The notes: generated by a model from the letters alone, not told the origin. A DNA stretch of 41,187 nucleotides from an uncultured Prevotellaceae bacterium (GCA_900315075.1 OMXV01000035.1:1-41187); one strand, 5' to 3'. Counted from the stretch's first letter, positions 1 through 8,513 are shown. A program made the numbers and translations.

Positions 1-121
1 TGCTGATGAGCTCCTCCCACTGTGCCTTTGTCGGCAGGCAGTAGCTGGTGTTGTATGCGTATGCTGCGTCGTATGTCTTGTTCTTGGCGATGTTGCTCCT
101 GATTAAATGGCTTTGTTTAAG
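1..121 (-). pseudogene. 5'-less fragment of a formylglycine-generating/FISUMP-like domain protein
   Basis: Read on the minus strand, this edge gives one open frame ending in YCLPTKAQWEELIS at the window boundary. That matches the (W)RLPTxAEWEEL core of FGE-sulfatase/Fib_succ_major (FISUMP) domains that are common in secreted Bacteroidales proteins; YDAA just upstream also fits such domains. The frame opens at a TAA (122-124) and has no ATG, GTG or TTG before the conserved core, so the domain's N-terminal half and the signal peptide are missing. The likely reading is a truncated or decayed gene continuing beyond the left edge; a frameshift is an alternative. The call rests on a short motif only. 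Confidence 0.45.
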
Positions 122-355
122 TTAAAAAAATAATGATGATTAGTATTTAAAAATTAAAAAGGCAAAGTCGGTTTAGTAAACTTAACAAATAGTATCTTTA
201 GAAAACAAAAGTAAATAAAATTTTTTAAAATAACGCTTTTGTTTTATTAAAATATGTTAATTTCGTAAAATGTCAAGTATGTGACTGCCTTGAGGTATCC
301 TTTTGTCATTTCCTTTCATCTCTTTCTTTTCTAATTGACGAAATCAGAGAAAACA
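122..355. other. AT-rich intergenic region, no gene seen
   Basis: This stretch is very rich in A and T and carries stops in all frames. A TACTTTTG match to the Bacteroidetes -7 element lies on the minus strand at 206-213, pointing toward the left-edge fragment, but no TTTG lies at the right distance, so it is weak. No RNA gene or repeat was recognised. Confidence 0.6.
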
Positions 356-387
356 TTTGGTTAAGTCGGCAAGATTGCCTATTTTTG
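356..387 (+). promoter_or_regulatory. Bacteroidetes-type promoter for the GH53 gene
   Basis: TTTG at 356-359 and TATTTTTG at 380-387 are separated by exactly 20 bases, matching the Bacteroidetes primary-sigma consensus (-33 TTTG, -7 TAnnTTTG). Transcription would start about 5-7 bases downstream, giving a short 5' leader to the ATG at 413. The same spacing recurs in three other promoters of this window. Confidence 0.75.
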
Positions 388-412
388 CACATTATTTATA
401 CATCAGCATTTC

Positions 413-1720
413 ATGAGAAAGTTTTTTGTCCTGATTTTCAGCACCTTGCTGCTTTCAGTAGGGGCTCTTTCGGTGTTTGCCGACGGTAAGTATGTTGGGG
501 GAGACATCTCATTACTCCCTTCGTATATAAATCATGGTGCCACTTATTTTGATTTAAACGGCAACCCTATTCCGCAACCTTTACAGTATTTTGGTGAACA
601 GGGGATGAATGCTATGCGTGTGAGGCTTTTTGTCAATCCAGAGAATGCATCCGACACCCATAAGGGCGAGGGAGTTGTGCAAGATTTGGAATATGTCAAG
701 GCATTGGGAAAGCAAATCAAGGATGCGGGTATGGCTTTCATGCTCGACTTCCACTACTCCGATACATGGGCTGATCCTGTGAAACAATGGACACCCAAGG
801 CATGGGAAAACCTAAGCGATGAGCAACTGTATGACAAAATCTACGAATATACCAAAGACGTGCTCACTGCGTTGAACGAGGCTGGTGCCACCCCCGATTT
901 CATCCAGACAGGTAATGAAATCAGCTATGGCATGTGCTGGGGTAAATCAACCGATGCCACTTCCGCGCTGAAGAAAGTTTATACTAACAACGATGCCAAC
1001 TGGCCGCGCTTTACTACACTACTTAAGCGTGCTGGGGCTGCTTGTCGTGAGGTATGCCCCGAAGCGAAAATAATCATCCATACCGAACGTGTGGCAAACA
1101 GTGGCGTGCTGAAGGCGTTCTACGACAGAATGAAAAGCTATGACGTGGATTACGACATTATTGGATTGTCATACTATCCCTACTATCATGGCACGCTTAA
1201 TACACTCAACAGTGCGCTCAACGACCTTGAGACACGCTTCCCGGAAAAGAAAATCATGCTCGTAGAGGTGGGCTATTACCATGACTGGCAGCCCAGCAAT
1301 GTCTCCTACGACCTTTCGTCACAATATCCTATCAATGGTGAGGGCCAGAAGGCTTTTACCAACGCATTGCTTTCAAAGTTGGAGAGCCATCCCAATGTCT
1401 GTGGACTCTTCTGGTGGTGGATGGAGGCCAATGAGAAAGGATTAGACTGGAATACCCAGCGCGTCACCGATAACTGGTATAATGCAGGGTTGTTTGACAA
1501 TCAAACAGGCCGAGCCGAACCTGCTCTCTATGTGCTGAAGGATTTCCTTATTGACAATGCGGTGAGTGACATAACCACTACGTCACGTACAAACACAAAT
1601 GTATATACCATTGATGGAAGACAGGTGCGCCAACAGACAGAAGATGGCAACACTCTGGAGAATTTACCTGCCGGAATCTATGTGACCAATGGAAGAAAAG
1701 TAATAAAAAACAATAAATAA
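413..1720 (+). CDS. secreted GH53 arabinogalactan endo-beta-1,4-galactanase
   Basis: The protein should cleave beta-1,4-galactan side chains of pectin outside the cytoplasm. Residues 1-23 form a Sec signal peptide ending near VFA/D. The GH53 fold follows: GMNAMRVRLFVNP near 64-76, DFHYSDTWADP near 112-122, the acid/base motif TGNEIS (Glu169) and the nucleophile motif MLVEVGYY (Glu285). The length of 435 aa is usual for GH53 plus a short tail. The last ~45 residues (YTIDGRQV ... LPAGIYVTNGRKVI) form a sorting-like C-terminal domain also seen in three other proteins here, hinting at type IX or related secretion. It has its own promoter and stands outside any recognisable galactan locus; purL begins 5 bases after its stop, so read-through into purL is possible. 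Confidence 0.93.
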   Translation: MRKFFVLIFSTLLLSVGALSVFADGKYVGGDISLLPSYINHGATYFDLNGNPIPQPLQYFGEQGMNAMRVRLFVNPENASDTHKGEGVVQDLEYVKALGKQIKDAGMAFMLDFHYSDTWADPVKQWTPKAWENLSDEQLYDKIYEYTKDVLTALNEAGATPDFIQTGNEISYGMCWGKSTDATSALKKVYTNNDANWPRFTTLLKRAGAACREVCPEAKIIIHTERVANSGVLKAFYDRMKSYDVDYDIIGLSYYPYYHGTLNTLNSALNDLETRFPEKKIMLVEVGYYHDWQPSNVSYDLSSQYPINGEGQKAFTNALLSKLESHPNVCGLFWWWMEANEKGLDWNTQRVTDNWYNAGLFDNQTGRAEPALYVLKDFLIDNAVSDITTTSRTNTNVYTIDGRQVRQQTEDGNTLENLPAGIYVTNGRKVIKNNK

Positions 1721-1725
1721 CACCA

Positions 1726-4700
1726 ATGATCTATTTTTTCGAGACTACAGGCAAGACCATCATTGCCACCAAGACAAACCATGCTTTGACAGAAGACGAG
1801 AAAGCTCGGCTGGCATGGCTGTATGGAGATGCTAAATGGATAGACTGTGAGACTATCGACGGATTTTTCGTCGGTCCACGGCGAGAGATGATCACTCCAT
1901 GGAGTACCAATGCCGTGGAAATCACCCAGAACATGAGTCTGAAAGGCATTGAGCGTATCGAGGAGTATTTCCCCGTCAGTTCTGCAAATGCCGACCACGA
2001 CCCTATGCTGCAACGTATGTATAAGGGACTCAACCAGGAAATCTTTACCGTTCATCACACACCGGAGCCTATCCGCCATGTGGAGAACCTGGAGGAATAT
2101 AATGAGCAGGAGGGACTAGCACTCTCCCCCGAGGAGATAGAATACTTGCACGATATAGAGCGACAACTAAACCGTCCGCTCACCGACTCCGAAATCTTTG
2201 GCTTTGCCCAAATCAACTCCGAGCATTGCCGCCACAAAATTTTTGGTGGCACATTTATCATCGATGGTAAGGAGATGGAATCATCTCTCTTTGCCATGAT
2301 AAAGAAAACCACAAAGGAAAACCCCAACAATATACTCTCGGCTTATAAGGACAATGTGGCATTTGCACGTGGACCTGTCGTAGAGCAGTTTGCACCACAC
2401 GACCAATCCACTTCCGACTATTTCGAAGTGAAGGATGTTGAGAGTGTCATCTCACTGAAAGCTGAAACACACAATTTCCCTACTACTGTGGAACCGTTCA
2501 ATGGGGCTGCCACCGGTACTGGCGGTGAGATTCGCGACCGTATGGGAGGCGGCGTAGGTTCATGGCCTATCGCCGGCACTGCAGTATATATGACAGCCTA
2601 TCCACGGCTTAAGGACGACAATGGGGAGGCTGATGCTGAGCGCGATTGGGAGGACATCCTGCCTGTCAGACAATGGCTTTATCAGTCACCTGAACAAATC
2701 CTCATCAAGGCATCCAACGGTGCTTCAGACTTCGGAAATAAGTTCGGACAACCACTCATTTGTGGTTCTGTACTCACTTTCGAACATCAAGAAAACCAAG
2801 AGAAATATGCCTACGACAAAGTGATTATGCTGGCTGGTGGCGTGGGATATGGCACACGCCGTGACTGTCTGAAGAAAGAACCACAGAAAGGCAACAAAAT
2901 TGTGGTTGTAGGCGGCGATAACTATCGCATCGGACTGGGTGGCGGTTCAGTGTCTTCGGTGGATACGGGACGTTATTCCAACGGTATCGAACTCAATGCT
3001 GTGCAGCGTGCCAACCCTGAAATGCAGAAACGAGCTTATAACTTGGTTCGTGCACTCTGCGAAGAGGATACCAATCCCGTAGTGAGTATACACGACCATG
3101 GCTCAGCAGGACATCTGAACTGTCTCTCAGAACTGGTGGAGGATTGTGGCGGACTTATCGACATGTCGAAACTGCCCATTGGCGACCAGACACTTTCTGC
3201 CAAGGAAATCATCGCCAATGAAAGTCAGGAACGTATGGGACTGCTCATCGACGAACAGCATATCGAGCATGTGAAACGTATCGCTGAGCGTGAACGAGCA
3301 CCGATGTATGTGGTTGGCGAGACGACGGGCGACGCACATTTCGCTTTCCAACAGGCTGATGGCGTGCGACCCTTCGACCTCGATGTGGCACAGATGTTTG
3401 GACATTCGCCAAAGACCGTCATGCGCGACAATACTGTGGAGCGGAAATACAGCCCAGTCGCTGTTTCTGTCGATAAAATCGATGAATACTTAAATCGTGT
3501 GCTGCAACTTGAAGCCGTGGCATGCAAAGACTGGCTCACCAACAAGGTGGACCGCTCGGTGACAGGAAAAATCGCCCGACAGCAGTGCCAGGGCGAGTTG
3601 CAGTTGCCGCTTTCCGACTGTGGTGTGGTGGCTCTCGACTATCGTGGCCGTAAAGGTATCGCCACTGCACTCGGACATGCCCCACAGGCTGGACTGGTAT
3701 CTCCCGAGGCTGGTAGTGTGCTCTCCGTGGCGGAGTCGCTTACCAATATTGTGTGGGCACCACTCGCAGATGGCATGAAGAGCCTGTCGCTCTCTGCCAA
3801 CTGGATGTGGCCATGCCGCTCACAAGAGGGTGAGGATGCGCGTCTCTATGCTGCCGTCAAGGCTTTGAGTGACTTCTGCTGCGCACTGCATATCAATGTG
3901 CCGACAGGAAAAGACTCGCTATCGCTCAGTCAGCAATATCCCAATGGCGAGAAAATCATCTCGCCGGGAACGGTCATCGTCTCTGCCGGTGGCGAGGTGT
4001 CCGACGTTCGTAAAGTGGTGTCGCCGGTGCTCGTCAACGACAAGAATTCGTCGCTCTATCATATCGACTTCAGTTTCGACCGCCTGCATCTCGGTGGCTC
4101 AGCGTTGGCACAGTCGCTCGGACATGTGGGTGATGAGGTGCCCACGGTACAGCAGCCTTTGTATTTTGCGGAGTGCTTCGAGGCTGTGCAGTATATGATT
4201 CGCAAGGGTTGGGTTATGGCTGGTCACGATATCAGTGCCGGTGGTCTTATCACTACGCTCTTGGAGATGTGCTTCGCCAACAAGAAGGGTGGTATGCATA
4301 TCAATCTCTACAACATGAAAGACGATGACCTGGTACGTATCCTCTTCGCCGAGAATCCGGGTGTTGTCATTCAGGTGAGCGATGAGCATAAGTATGAATT
4401 GAAGGAATACCTCGAGGATGTGGGTGTGGGATTTGCTAAAATCGGTTATCCAGCACCCAAGGAGCGCACCATCACAATCAAGAAAGATGGTTGGGAGCAT
4501 GCTTTTGACATCGATGCGTTGAGGGATGTTTGGTACAAGACCTCCTATCTGCTTGACCGTAAGCAGAGCAAGAACGGATGTGCGCGCGAGCGTTTTGAGA
4601 ACTATAAGAACCAACCGCTCGAGATGCGTTTCAAAGGTGCCTTCAAGGGAAAGTTAGTGCAGTATTATCTCTCGGCAAAACGTAGAAATCCCTCTGGTGT

Positions 4701-5448
4701 AAAGGCTGCCATCATCCGTGAGAAAGGTACCAATGGTGAGCGTGAGATGGCTTATTCGCTCTATCTCGCTGGCTTTGACGTGAAGGATGTGATGATGACT
4801 GATCTCATCACTGGTCGTGAGACGCTCGACGACATCTCGATGATTGTCTTCTGTGGAGGATTCTCTAATAGCGACGTCCTTGGCAGTGCCAAAGGATGGG
4901 CCGGTGCCTTCCTCTACAATCCAAAGGCAAAGGAGGCGCTGGAGCGCTTCTATGCCCGTCCCGACACCTTGTCGTTGGGTATCTGCAATGGGTGTCAGCT
5001 GATGGTGGAACTTAATCTGATTAATCCCGACCATGACAAACGGGCACGCATGCTTCACAACAATTCTCACAAGTTTGAAAGTGGGTTCGTTGGACTGACT
5101 ATTCCCGAGAACAACAGTGTGATGATGGGGTCGCTTAGTGGCTGTAAATTAGGCATCTGGGTGGCTCATGGCGAGGGGAAATTCTCTCTGCCAGAAACAG
5201 AGGACAAATACCATATCGTAGCGAAATATAACTATTCTGGCTATCCCGCCAATCCCAATGGCTCCGACTACGATGTCGCTGGTATCTGTAGTGCCGATGG
5301 CCGTCACTTGGCTATGATGCCACATCTCGAGAGAGCTATCTTCCCCTGGCAGTGCGGCTGGTATCCCGTCAATCGTCGCTATGACGAAATCACTCCATGG
5401 ATTGAGGCTTTCGTCAATGCTCGCCGTTGGATTGAGAAACAAAAGTAG
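1726..5448 (+). CDS. purL: phosphoribosylformylglycinamidine synthase
   Basis: This large single-chain enzyme converts FGAR, glutamine and ATP to FGAM in the fourth step of purine synthesis in the cytoplasm. At 1240 aa it is close to the long proteobacterial form (about 1295 aa). It carries the N-terminal FGARAT and linker regions (FAQINSEHCRHKIF near 165), AIRS-like ATP-binding halves (LKAETHNFPTTVEPFNGAATG near 247; HDISAGGLITT near 830), and a C-terminal class I glutamine amidotransferase with GICNGCQLM, whose nucleophile is Cys1087, and MPHLERAIFPWQ near the end. The ATG at 1726 lies 5 bases after the GH53 stop and no separate promoter is visible in that gap. It ends directly in a palindrome at 5450. 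Confidence 0.97.
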   Translation: MIYFFETTGKTIIATKTNHALTEDEKARLAWLYGDAKWIDCETIDGFFVGPRREMITPWSTNAVEITQNMSLKGIERIEEYFPVSSANADHDPMLQRMYKGLNQEIFTVHHTPEPIRHVENLEEYNEQEGLALSPEEIEYLHDIERQLNRPLTDSEIFGFAQINSEHCRHKIFGGTFIIDGKEMESSLFAMIKKTTKENPNNILSAYKDNVAFARGPVVEQFAPHDQSTSDYFEVKDVESVISLKAETHNFPTTVEPFNGAATGTGGEIRDRMGGGVGSWPIAGTAVYMTAYPRLKDDNGEADAERDWEDILPVRQWLYQSPEQILIKASNGASDFGNKFGQPLICGSVLTFEHQENQEKYAYDKVIMLAGGVGYGTRRDCLKKEPQKGNKIVVVGGDNYRIGLGGGSVSSVDTGRYSNGIELNAVQRANPEMQKRAYNLVRALCEEDTNPVVSIHDHGSAGHLNCLSELVEDCGGLIDMSKLPIGDQTLSAKEIIANESQERMGLLIDEQHIEHVKRIAERERAPMYVVGETTGDAHFAFQQADGVRPFDLDVAQMFGHSPKTVMRDNTVERKYSPVAVSVDKIDEYLNRVLQLEAVACKDWLTNKVDRSVTGKIARQQCQGELQLPLSDCGVVALDYRGRKGIATALGHAPQAGLVSPEAGSVLSVAESLTNIVWAPLADGMKSLSLSANWMWPCRSQEGEDARLYAAVKALSDFCCALHINVPTGKDSLSLSQQYPNGEKIISPGTVIVSAGGEVSDVRKVVSPVLVNDKNSSLYHIDFSFDRLHLGGSALAQSLGHVGDEVPTVQQPLYFAECFEAVQYMIRKGWVMAGHDISAGGLITTLLEMCFANKKGGMHINLYNMKDDDLVRILFAENPGVVIQVSDEHKYELKEYLEDVGVGFAKIGYPAPKERTITIKKDGWEHAFDIDALRDVWYKTSYLLDRKQSKNGCARERFENYKNQPLEMRFKGAFKGKLVQYYLSAKRRNPSGVKAAIIREKGTNGEREMAYSLYLAGFDVKDVMMTDLITGRETLDDISMIVFCGGFSNSDVLGSAKGWAGAFLYNPKAKEALERFYARPDTLSLGICNGCQLMVELNLINPDHDKRARMLHNNSHKFESGFVGLTIPENNSVMMGSLSGCKLGIWVAHGEGKFSLPETEDKYHIVAKYNYSGYPANPNGSDYDVAGICSADGRHLAMMPHLERAIFPWQCGWYPVNRRYDEITPWIEAFVNARRWIEKQK

Positions 5449-5449
5449 G

Positions 5450-5510
5450 GACATACCCTGTGTATGTCGCTTTGCAGATAGATAGAATGTGGACATACCC
5501 TGTGTATGTC
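5450..5510 (+). repeat. two identical 19-base palindromes after purL
   Basis: GACATACCCTGTGTATGTC occurs at 5450-5468 and again at 5492-5510. Each is a perfect 7-base stem (GACATAC/GTATGTC) around a CCTGT loop. The first starts one base after the purL stop. There is no long T run, so these may be 3'-end stability or attenuation hairpins, or protein-binding sites, and not a textbook terminator. A degenerate third copy follows the second chromate transporter gene at 7048-7063. Confidence 0.7.
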
Positions 5511-5550
5511 CGAAATCCTATGAGTAGAAAGACATCTTTGACCTCAGAAC

Positions 5551-5678
5551 CTGCCAGCGAAGCGACCTCACAACCTCATAACCTGCCAGCGAAGCGACCT
5601 CACAACCTCATAACCTGCCAGCGAAGCGACCTCATAACCTCATAACCTGCCAGCGAAGCGACCTCATAACCTCATAAC
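5551..5678 (+). repeat. four perfect-period 32-base tandem repeats
   Basis: The unit begins CTGCCAGCGAAGCGACCTCA and is followed by CAACCTCATAAC (copies 1-2) or TAACCTCATAAC (copies 3-4). The units start at 5551, 5583, 5615 and 5647, exactly 32 bases apart, and the array ends 7 bases before the start codon of the next gene. Each unit contains a small hairpin-capable CGAAGCG segment. There are no spacers, so it is not a CRISPR array. Confidence 0.9.
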
Positions 5679-5685
5679 CTCAAAT

Positions 5686-6231
5686 ATGGATCGATTCTAT
5701 TGGGATAGTTTCCGAACCTTCTTCAAGATTGGCGCATTCACCCTCGGGGGTGGATACGCCATGATTCCGTTGATTGAGAGTGAGGTGGTGGATAAGCACA
5801 AATGGCTCTCTAAAGAGGAATTTCTTGATGTCATCGCCATCGCACAGGTGTGCCCGGGGGTCTTCGCCATCAACATGAGTTGTTTCATCGGCTATAAACT
5901 GAGGAAGAAAAAGGGTGCTATCAGTTCTGCCATTGGCACTGCATTGCCCTCGTTTATCATCATCCTGCTTATAGCGATGTTCTTCACCAAGATTCAGGAC
6001 AATCCTGTGGTGGAGGCTATCTTCCGTGGTATTCGCCCTGCGGTGGTGGCACTCATTGCAGCTCCCACATTCAACTTGGCAAGCAAGGCAAAAATCTCTC
6101 TCTACAACTGTTGGATTCCTATTCTCAGCGCCCTCGCCATCTGGCTCATGGGTGTCAATCCCGTCATCGTCATCATCGTTGCCGCACTTGGCGGGTATCT
6201 GTATGGAAAGTTTTTCAGTGGTGAGAAGTAA
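5686..6231 (+). CDS. chromate transporter (CHR family), first half-size subunit
   Basis: This is a short-chain CHR protein of the inner membrane, 181 aa, a single CHR domain with about five or six hydrophobic segments. The N-terminal signature is GAFTLGGGYAMIPLIESEVV, followed by the hallmark AIAQVCPGVFAINMSCFIGY near 50-70. Short-chain CHR proteins usually work as pairs encoded by adjacent genes, and a second CHR gene follows at 6464. The family is associated with chromate efflux, but the natural substrate in gut anaerobes is not established. The ATG follows the 32-base repeat array with no Shine-Dalgarno, as is usual in Bacteroidetes. Confidence 0.9.
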   Translation: MDRFYWDSFRTFFKIGAFTLGGGYAMIPLIESEVVDKHKWLSKEEFLDVIAIAQVCPGVFAINMSCFIGYKLRKKKGAISSAIGTALPSFIIILLIAMFFTKIQDNPVVEAIFRGIRPAVVALIAAPTFNLASKAKISLYNCWIPILSALAIWLMGVNPVIVIIVAALGGYLYGKFFSGEK

Positions 6232-6257
6232 AAAGTTAGGGGTGAGAGGGTGTTTTA

Positions 6258-6370
6258 GTTAGAAGTTAGGAGTTAGAAGTTAGGAGTGCGTCGTCATAAC
6301 GATATAACAATAATCTTCAATCTTCAATCATCAATCTTCAATCATCAATCTTCAATTTTCAATTTCCAAT
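6258..6370 (+). repeat. 7-base tandem repeats (GTTAGRA and YTTCAAT types)
   Basis: Four GTTAGAA/GTTAGGA heptamers run from 6258 to 6285. A second array has CAAT at 6318, 6325, 6332, 6339, 6346, 6353, 6360 and 6367, an exact 7-base period (CTTCAAT/CATCAAT/TTTCAAT). Both lie between the two chromate transporter genes, and the second runs into the composite element at 6371. Confidence 0.85.
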
Positions 6371-6459
6371 GGTAATGTCCCTTTAACTACCCTTTTACTC
6401 CTCTTTAACTACCCTTTAACTACTTTTCAATCTTCAATTTTCAATTATCAATCTTCAAT
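6371..6459 (+). repeat. composite interspersed repeat, copy A
   Basis: GGTAATGTCC is followed by four 11-base units of the type CTTTAACTACC (starting at 6381, 6392, 6403 and 6414) and then by heptamers with CAAT at 6428, 6435, 6442, 6449 and 6456. The same order of head, four 11-mers and heptamers is seen at 11137 and, inverted, at 16858; a heptamer-less relative is at 40684. The element ends 4 bases before the start codon of the second transporter gene. Confidence 0.85.
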
Positions 6460-6463
6460 ATAA

Positions 6464-7039
6464 ATGCTCTTCCTGTCACTCTTCATCACGTTTTTCGAAA
6501 TCGGTCTCTTTGGCTTTGGTGGTGGCTACGGAATGTTGTCACTCATCCAGACCGAGGTGGTGCGCAATCATGCGTGGATGTCGTCGGAGCAGTTTACCAA
6601 TATCGTGGCTATTAGTCAGATGACGCCGGGACCTATCGGTATCAACTCCGCCACGTATTGTGGATATGCGGCAGTGAAAAATGCTGGGATGGGTGAGACT
6701 ATGGCGGTATTGGGAAGTTTTACAGCTACTTTCGCACTGGTGCTACCTTCATTTATCCTGATGATTCTCATCGCCAAGATGTTTATGAAATATATGAGTC
6801 ATCCTGTGGTGCAGAATGTCTTCCTCGGCCTTCGCCCCGCCGTTGTGGGATTGTTGGCTGCGGCTGCACTGCTCTTAATGAATAAAGAGAACTTCTCGTC
6901 ATTTACCGACGACCCTTGGCGCTTTTGCATCAGTGTCGCCCTTTTCCTCGCCACCTTTGTGGGCGTGAGAGTGATGAAAATCAATCCCATCCGCATGATT
7001 CTTTTTGCTGGCTTCGCCGGATTGCTACTGCTGTGGTAA
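6464..7039 (+). CDS. chromate transporter (CHR family), second half-size subunit
   Basis: This 191-aa inner-membrane protein is the partner of the CHR gene at 5686. It shows the family motifs FGFGGGYGMLSLIQTEVV near 17-34 and AISQMTPGPIGINSATYCGY near 50-69, several hydrophobic segments, and the conserved FLGLRPAVVGLLAAAAL stretch near 120-137. Pairs of such short proteins form the equivalent of one long ChrA. Its distance from the first gene (232 bases of repeats) is unusual for a pair that should be made in equal amounts. It converges on the ATPase gene at 7082. Confidence 0.9.
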   Translation: MLFLSLFITFFEIGLFGFGGGYGMLSLIQTEVVRNHAWMSSEQFTNIVAISQMTPGPIGINSATYCGYAAVKNAGMGETMAVLGSFTATFALVLPSFILMILIAKMFMKYMSHPVVQNVFLGLRPAVVGLLAAAALLLMNKENFSSFTDDPWRFCISVALFLATFVGVRVMKINPIRMILFAGFAGLLLLW

Positions 7040-7047
7040 TTCAGTGA

Positions 7048-7063
7048 ACATATCCTTGTATGT
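7048..7063 (+). terminator. short hairpin after the second CHR gene
   Basis: ACATATCCTTGTATGT forms an imperfect 5-6 base stem and is followed by CCTTTTATC, giving a weak terminator shape 8 bases after the stop codon. Its sequence is a degenerate version of the two palindromes after purL, and its position just behind a stop is the same. Confidence 0.45.
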
Positions 7064-7081
7064 CCTTTTATCAACAGATTA

Positions 7082-8248
7082 TTATACGTTCTTCAGTATT
7101 TCAGAAAGTGTAGCACTTCCATACAATCTGTTGATCCACAGGGCGAAAAATGCCTCGTTGAGTGAATATCTCCCTTCGTGTTTAGTGATGATACCTCGCT
7201 CTATCAGTTGACGGGTGGAGTGTTGTACGTTGCTGGCGGATGTCAGCCTGTGGGCGTGGATAAATTTTGCTGATAAGATTTGTGTTACTTCCCCCTCCCT
7301 GGCAATAGCATATAGTAATGGCTTATGTTTTTCAGGGATGTTGGAGAGAATTTCTCTGAAGAGAGGTTCCTTTGTGTCTATCACATGGTTGATGGCTTTC
7401 TCTATTGTGTCAATGTCGCAGTTTTCAGTTTCTTCGGTGTTGGCAAATACTTCATTGAAAGTCTTTTGCATGGCATAGGTGTTGCCACGGAACAGGTGAT
7501 ACACCTTTTCTATATCCTTCTTTGCGATACTACGATGATTCTCTTGTAGATGATGACTCACAAACTCTGTGTATTTTTCTATGTCAATAGCTTTCAGTAC
7601 CAGTGTGTCTGCACTGTTGTAAAAAGGTCGGGCATTTGATAGAAACATCTCTTGCATAATATGAAATTCACTGCCAGCGAAAATGAAATGGGTATTGGTG
7701 GCATTTTGTATATGTGACCGCAGTAGTGCCTCAATATTTTTCTCTTTGTAATTGGCCACTTGTTGAAATTCGTCAAAAGCCACAACACAAGGCTTGTCTG
7801 CTTGTTCCAAATATTGAAAGATTTCTTCTAACACAATTTCAGGATGTATAATGTCCCCTAACTGTAGGTTGAATGTGGGTAGGTAGGTGAGAGGGTCGAA
7901 ACCGAATTGGCCACTAAGAGATTTCAGGGTTTGTACAAATGCCAATGCCCATTTCTTACTTCTTGGGCAGATTGCCTCATAAACTTGTCTGCCAAATATA
8001 TAAGCAAACTCTTGAAGGCTCGTTGTGTGGAGGATGTCGATGAAGAAGGTTTGGTAGTCTTCCGATAGATATTGGTCATAACAAAAATGTATCAGTCCGG
8101 TCTTACCCATACGCCGTGGAGAAATGAGCATTAGATTGTTGTCGTTGGTTATAGATTTTACCAGTTCGGCACTCTCAGCCTGTCTGTCGCAGAAGTATTT
8201 GGGCTTAATCTTGCCAGAAGTCACAAAGGGATTATCTACTTTTCTCAT
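7082..8248 (-). CDS. AAA-type ATPase of the archaeal/bacteroidal ATP-binding family
   Basis: This is a cytoplasmic STAND-like P-loop protein (ATPase_2/AAA family) whose target is unknown. From the ATG at 8248 it has 388 aa, with Walker A SPRRMGKTG at 43-51, Walker B CVVAFDEFQQV near 155, and a C-terminal winged-helix-like region (KFIHAHRLTSASNVQHSTRQLIE... RYSLNEAFFALWI). An upstream ATG at 8266 exists, but the promoter's -7 element ends at 8270, which puts transcription start at about that ATG, so 8248 (MRKVDNPFVT) is preferred. Family members often sit alone in Bacteroidales genomes and are frequently mobile. The gene is visibly more AT-rich than purL or the starch genes, suggesting acquisition. 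Confidence 0.85.
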   Translation of the reverse strand: MRKVDNPFVTSGKIKPKYFCDRQAESAELVKSITNDNNLMLISPRRMGKTGLIHFCYDQYLSEDYQTFFIDILHTTSLQEFAYIFGRQVYEAICPRSKKWALAFVQTLKSLSGQFGFDPLTYLPTFNLQLGDIIHPEIVLEEIFQYLEQADKPCVVAFDEFQQVANYKEKNIEALLRSHIQNATNTHFIFAGSEFHIMQEMFLSNARPFYNSADTLVLKAIDIEKYTEFVSHHLQENHRSIAKKDIEKVYHLFRGNTYAMQKTFNEVFANTEETENCDIDTIEKAINHVIDTKEPLFREILSNIPEKHKPLLYAIAREGEVTQILSAKFIHAHRLTSASNVQHSTRQLIERGIITKHEGRYSLNEAFFALWINRLYGSATLSEILKNV

Positions 8249-8269
8249 GATGTTTCGGTTTTTCATCTG

Positions 8270-8301
8270 CAAAAGTAATTATTATATTTCAATTATACAA
8301 A
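8270..8301 (-). promoter_or_regulatory. Bacteroidetes-type promoter for the ATPase gene
   Basis: On the minus strand TTTG (plus 8298-8301) and TACTTTTG (plus 8270-8277) are separated by exactly 20 bases. It is a full consensus match and decides the start of the ATPase gene in favour of 8248. Confidence 0.7.
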
Positions 8302-8415
8302 TCCTATTATGGAATTTTTATAATTATATTGTTGAAATTCCTCTGGAGATTATATTTATTTAACTTGACGTTAACCTATTTTAACTAACGGGGGGGTAAT
8401 TTGACATTCTTTAAT

Positions 8416-8423
8416 TAATTTTG
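8416..8423 (+). promoter_or_regulatory. candidate -7 element upstream of the BspA-like gene
   Basis: TAATTTTG followed by C matches the -7 consensus about 90 bases before the ATG at 8514. The -33 position is occupied by a run of seven Gs (about 8390-8396), so no TTTG lies at the right distance. The homopolymeric G tract at the promoter could slip and vary expression, but that is inference. Confidence 0.45.
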
Positions 8424-8513
8424 CGGCATCTTTATATTGATTACAAAGACAGCAATAATAATACACTGGAACAATCACTTTTACTATAATTATTAATCTA
8501 ATAAATTAACCTT

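Noticed and set aside
5460-5645. 61-residue ORF between purL and the chromate transporter gene
   Set aside because: Most of it is the translated 32-base repeat and palindromes; no plausible protein features.
5551-5678. The 32-base repeat array as a CRISPR array
   Set aside because: The unit length is CRISPR-like, but the copies are directly adjacent without spacers and no cas genes are present.
8249-8272. Earlier starts of the ATPase gene (8266 ATG, 8272 TTG)
   Set aside because: The consensus promoter's -7 element covers 8270-8277, so transcription would begin at or behind these codons.
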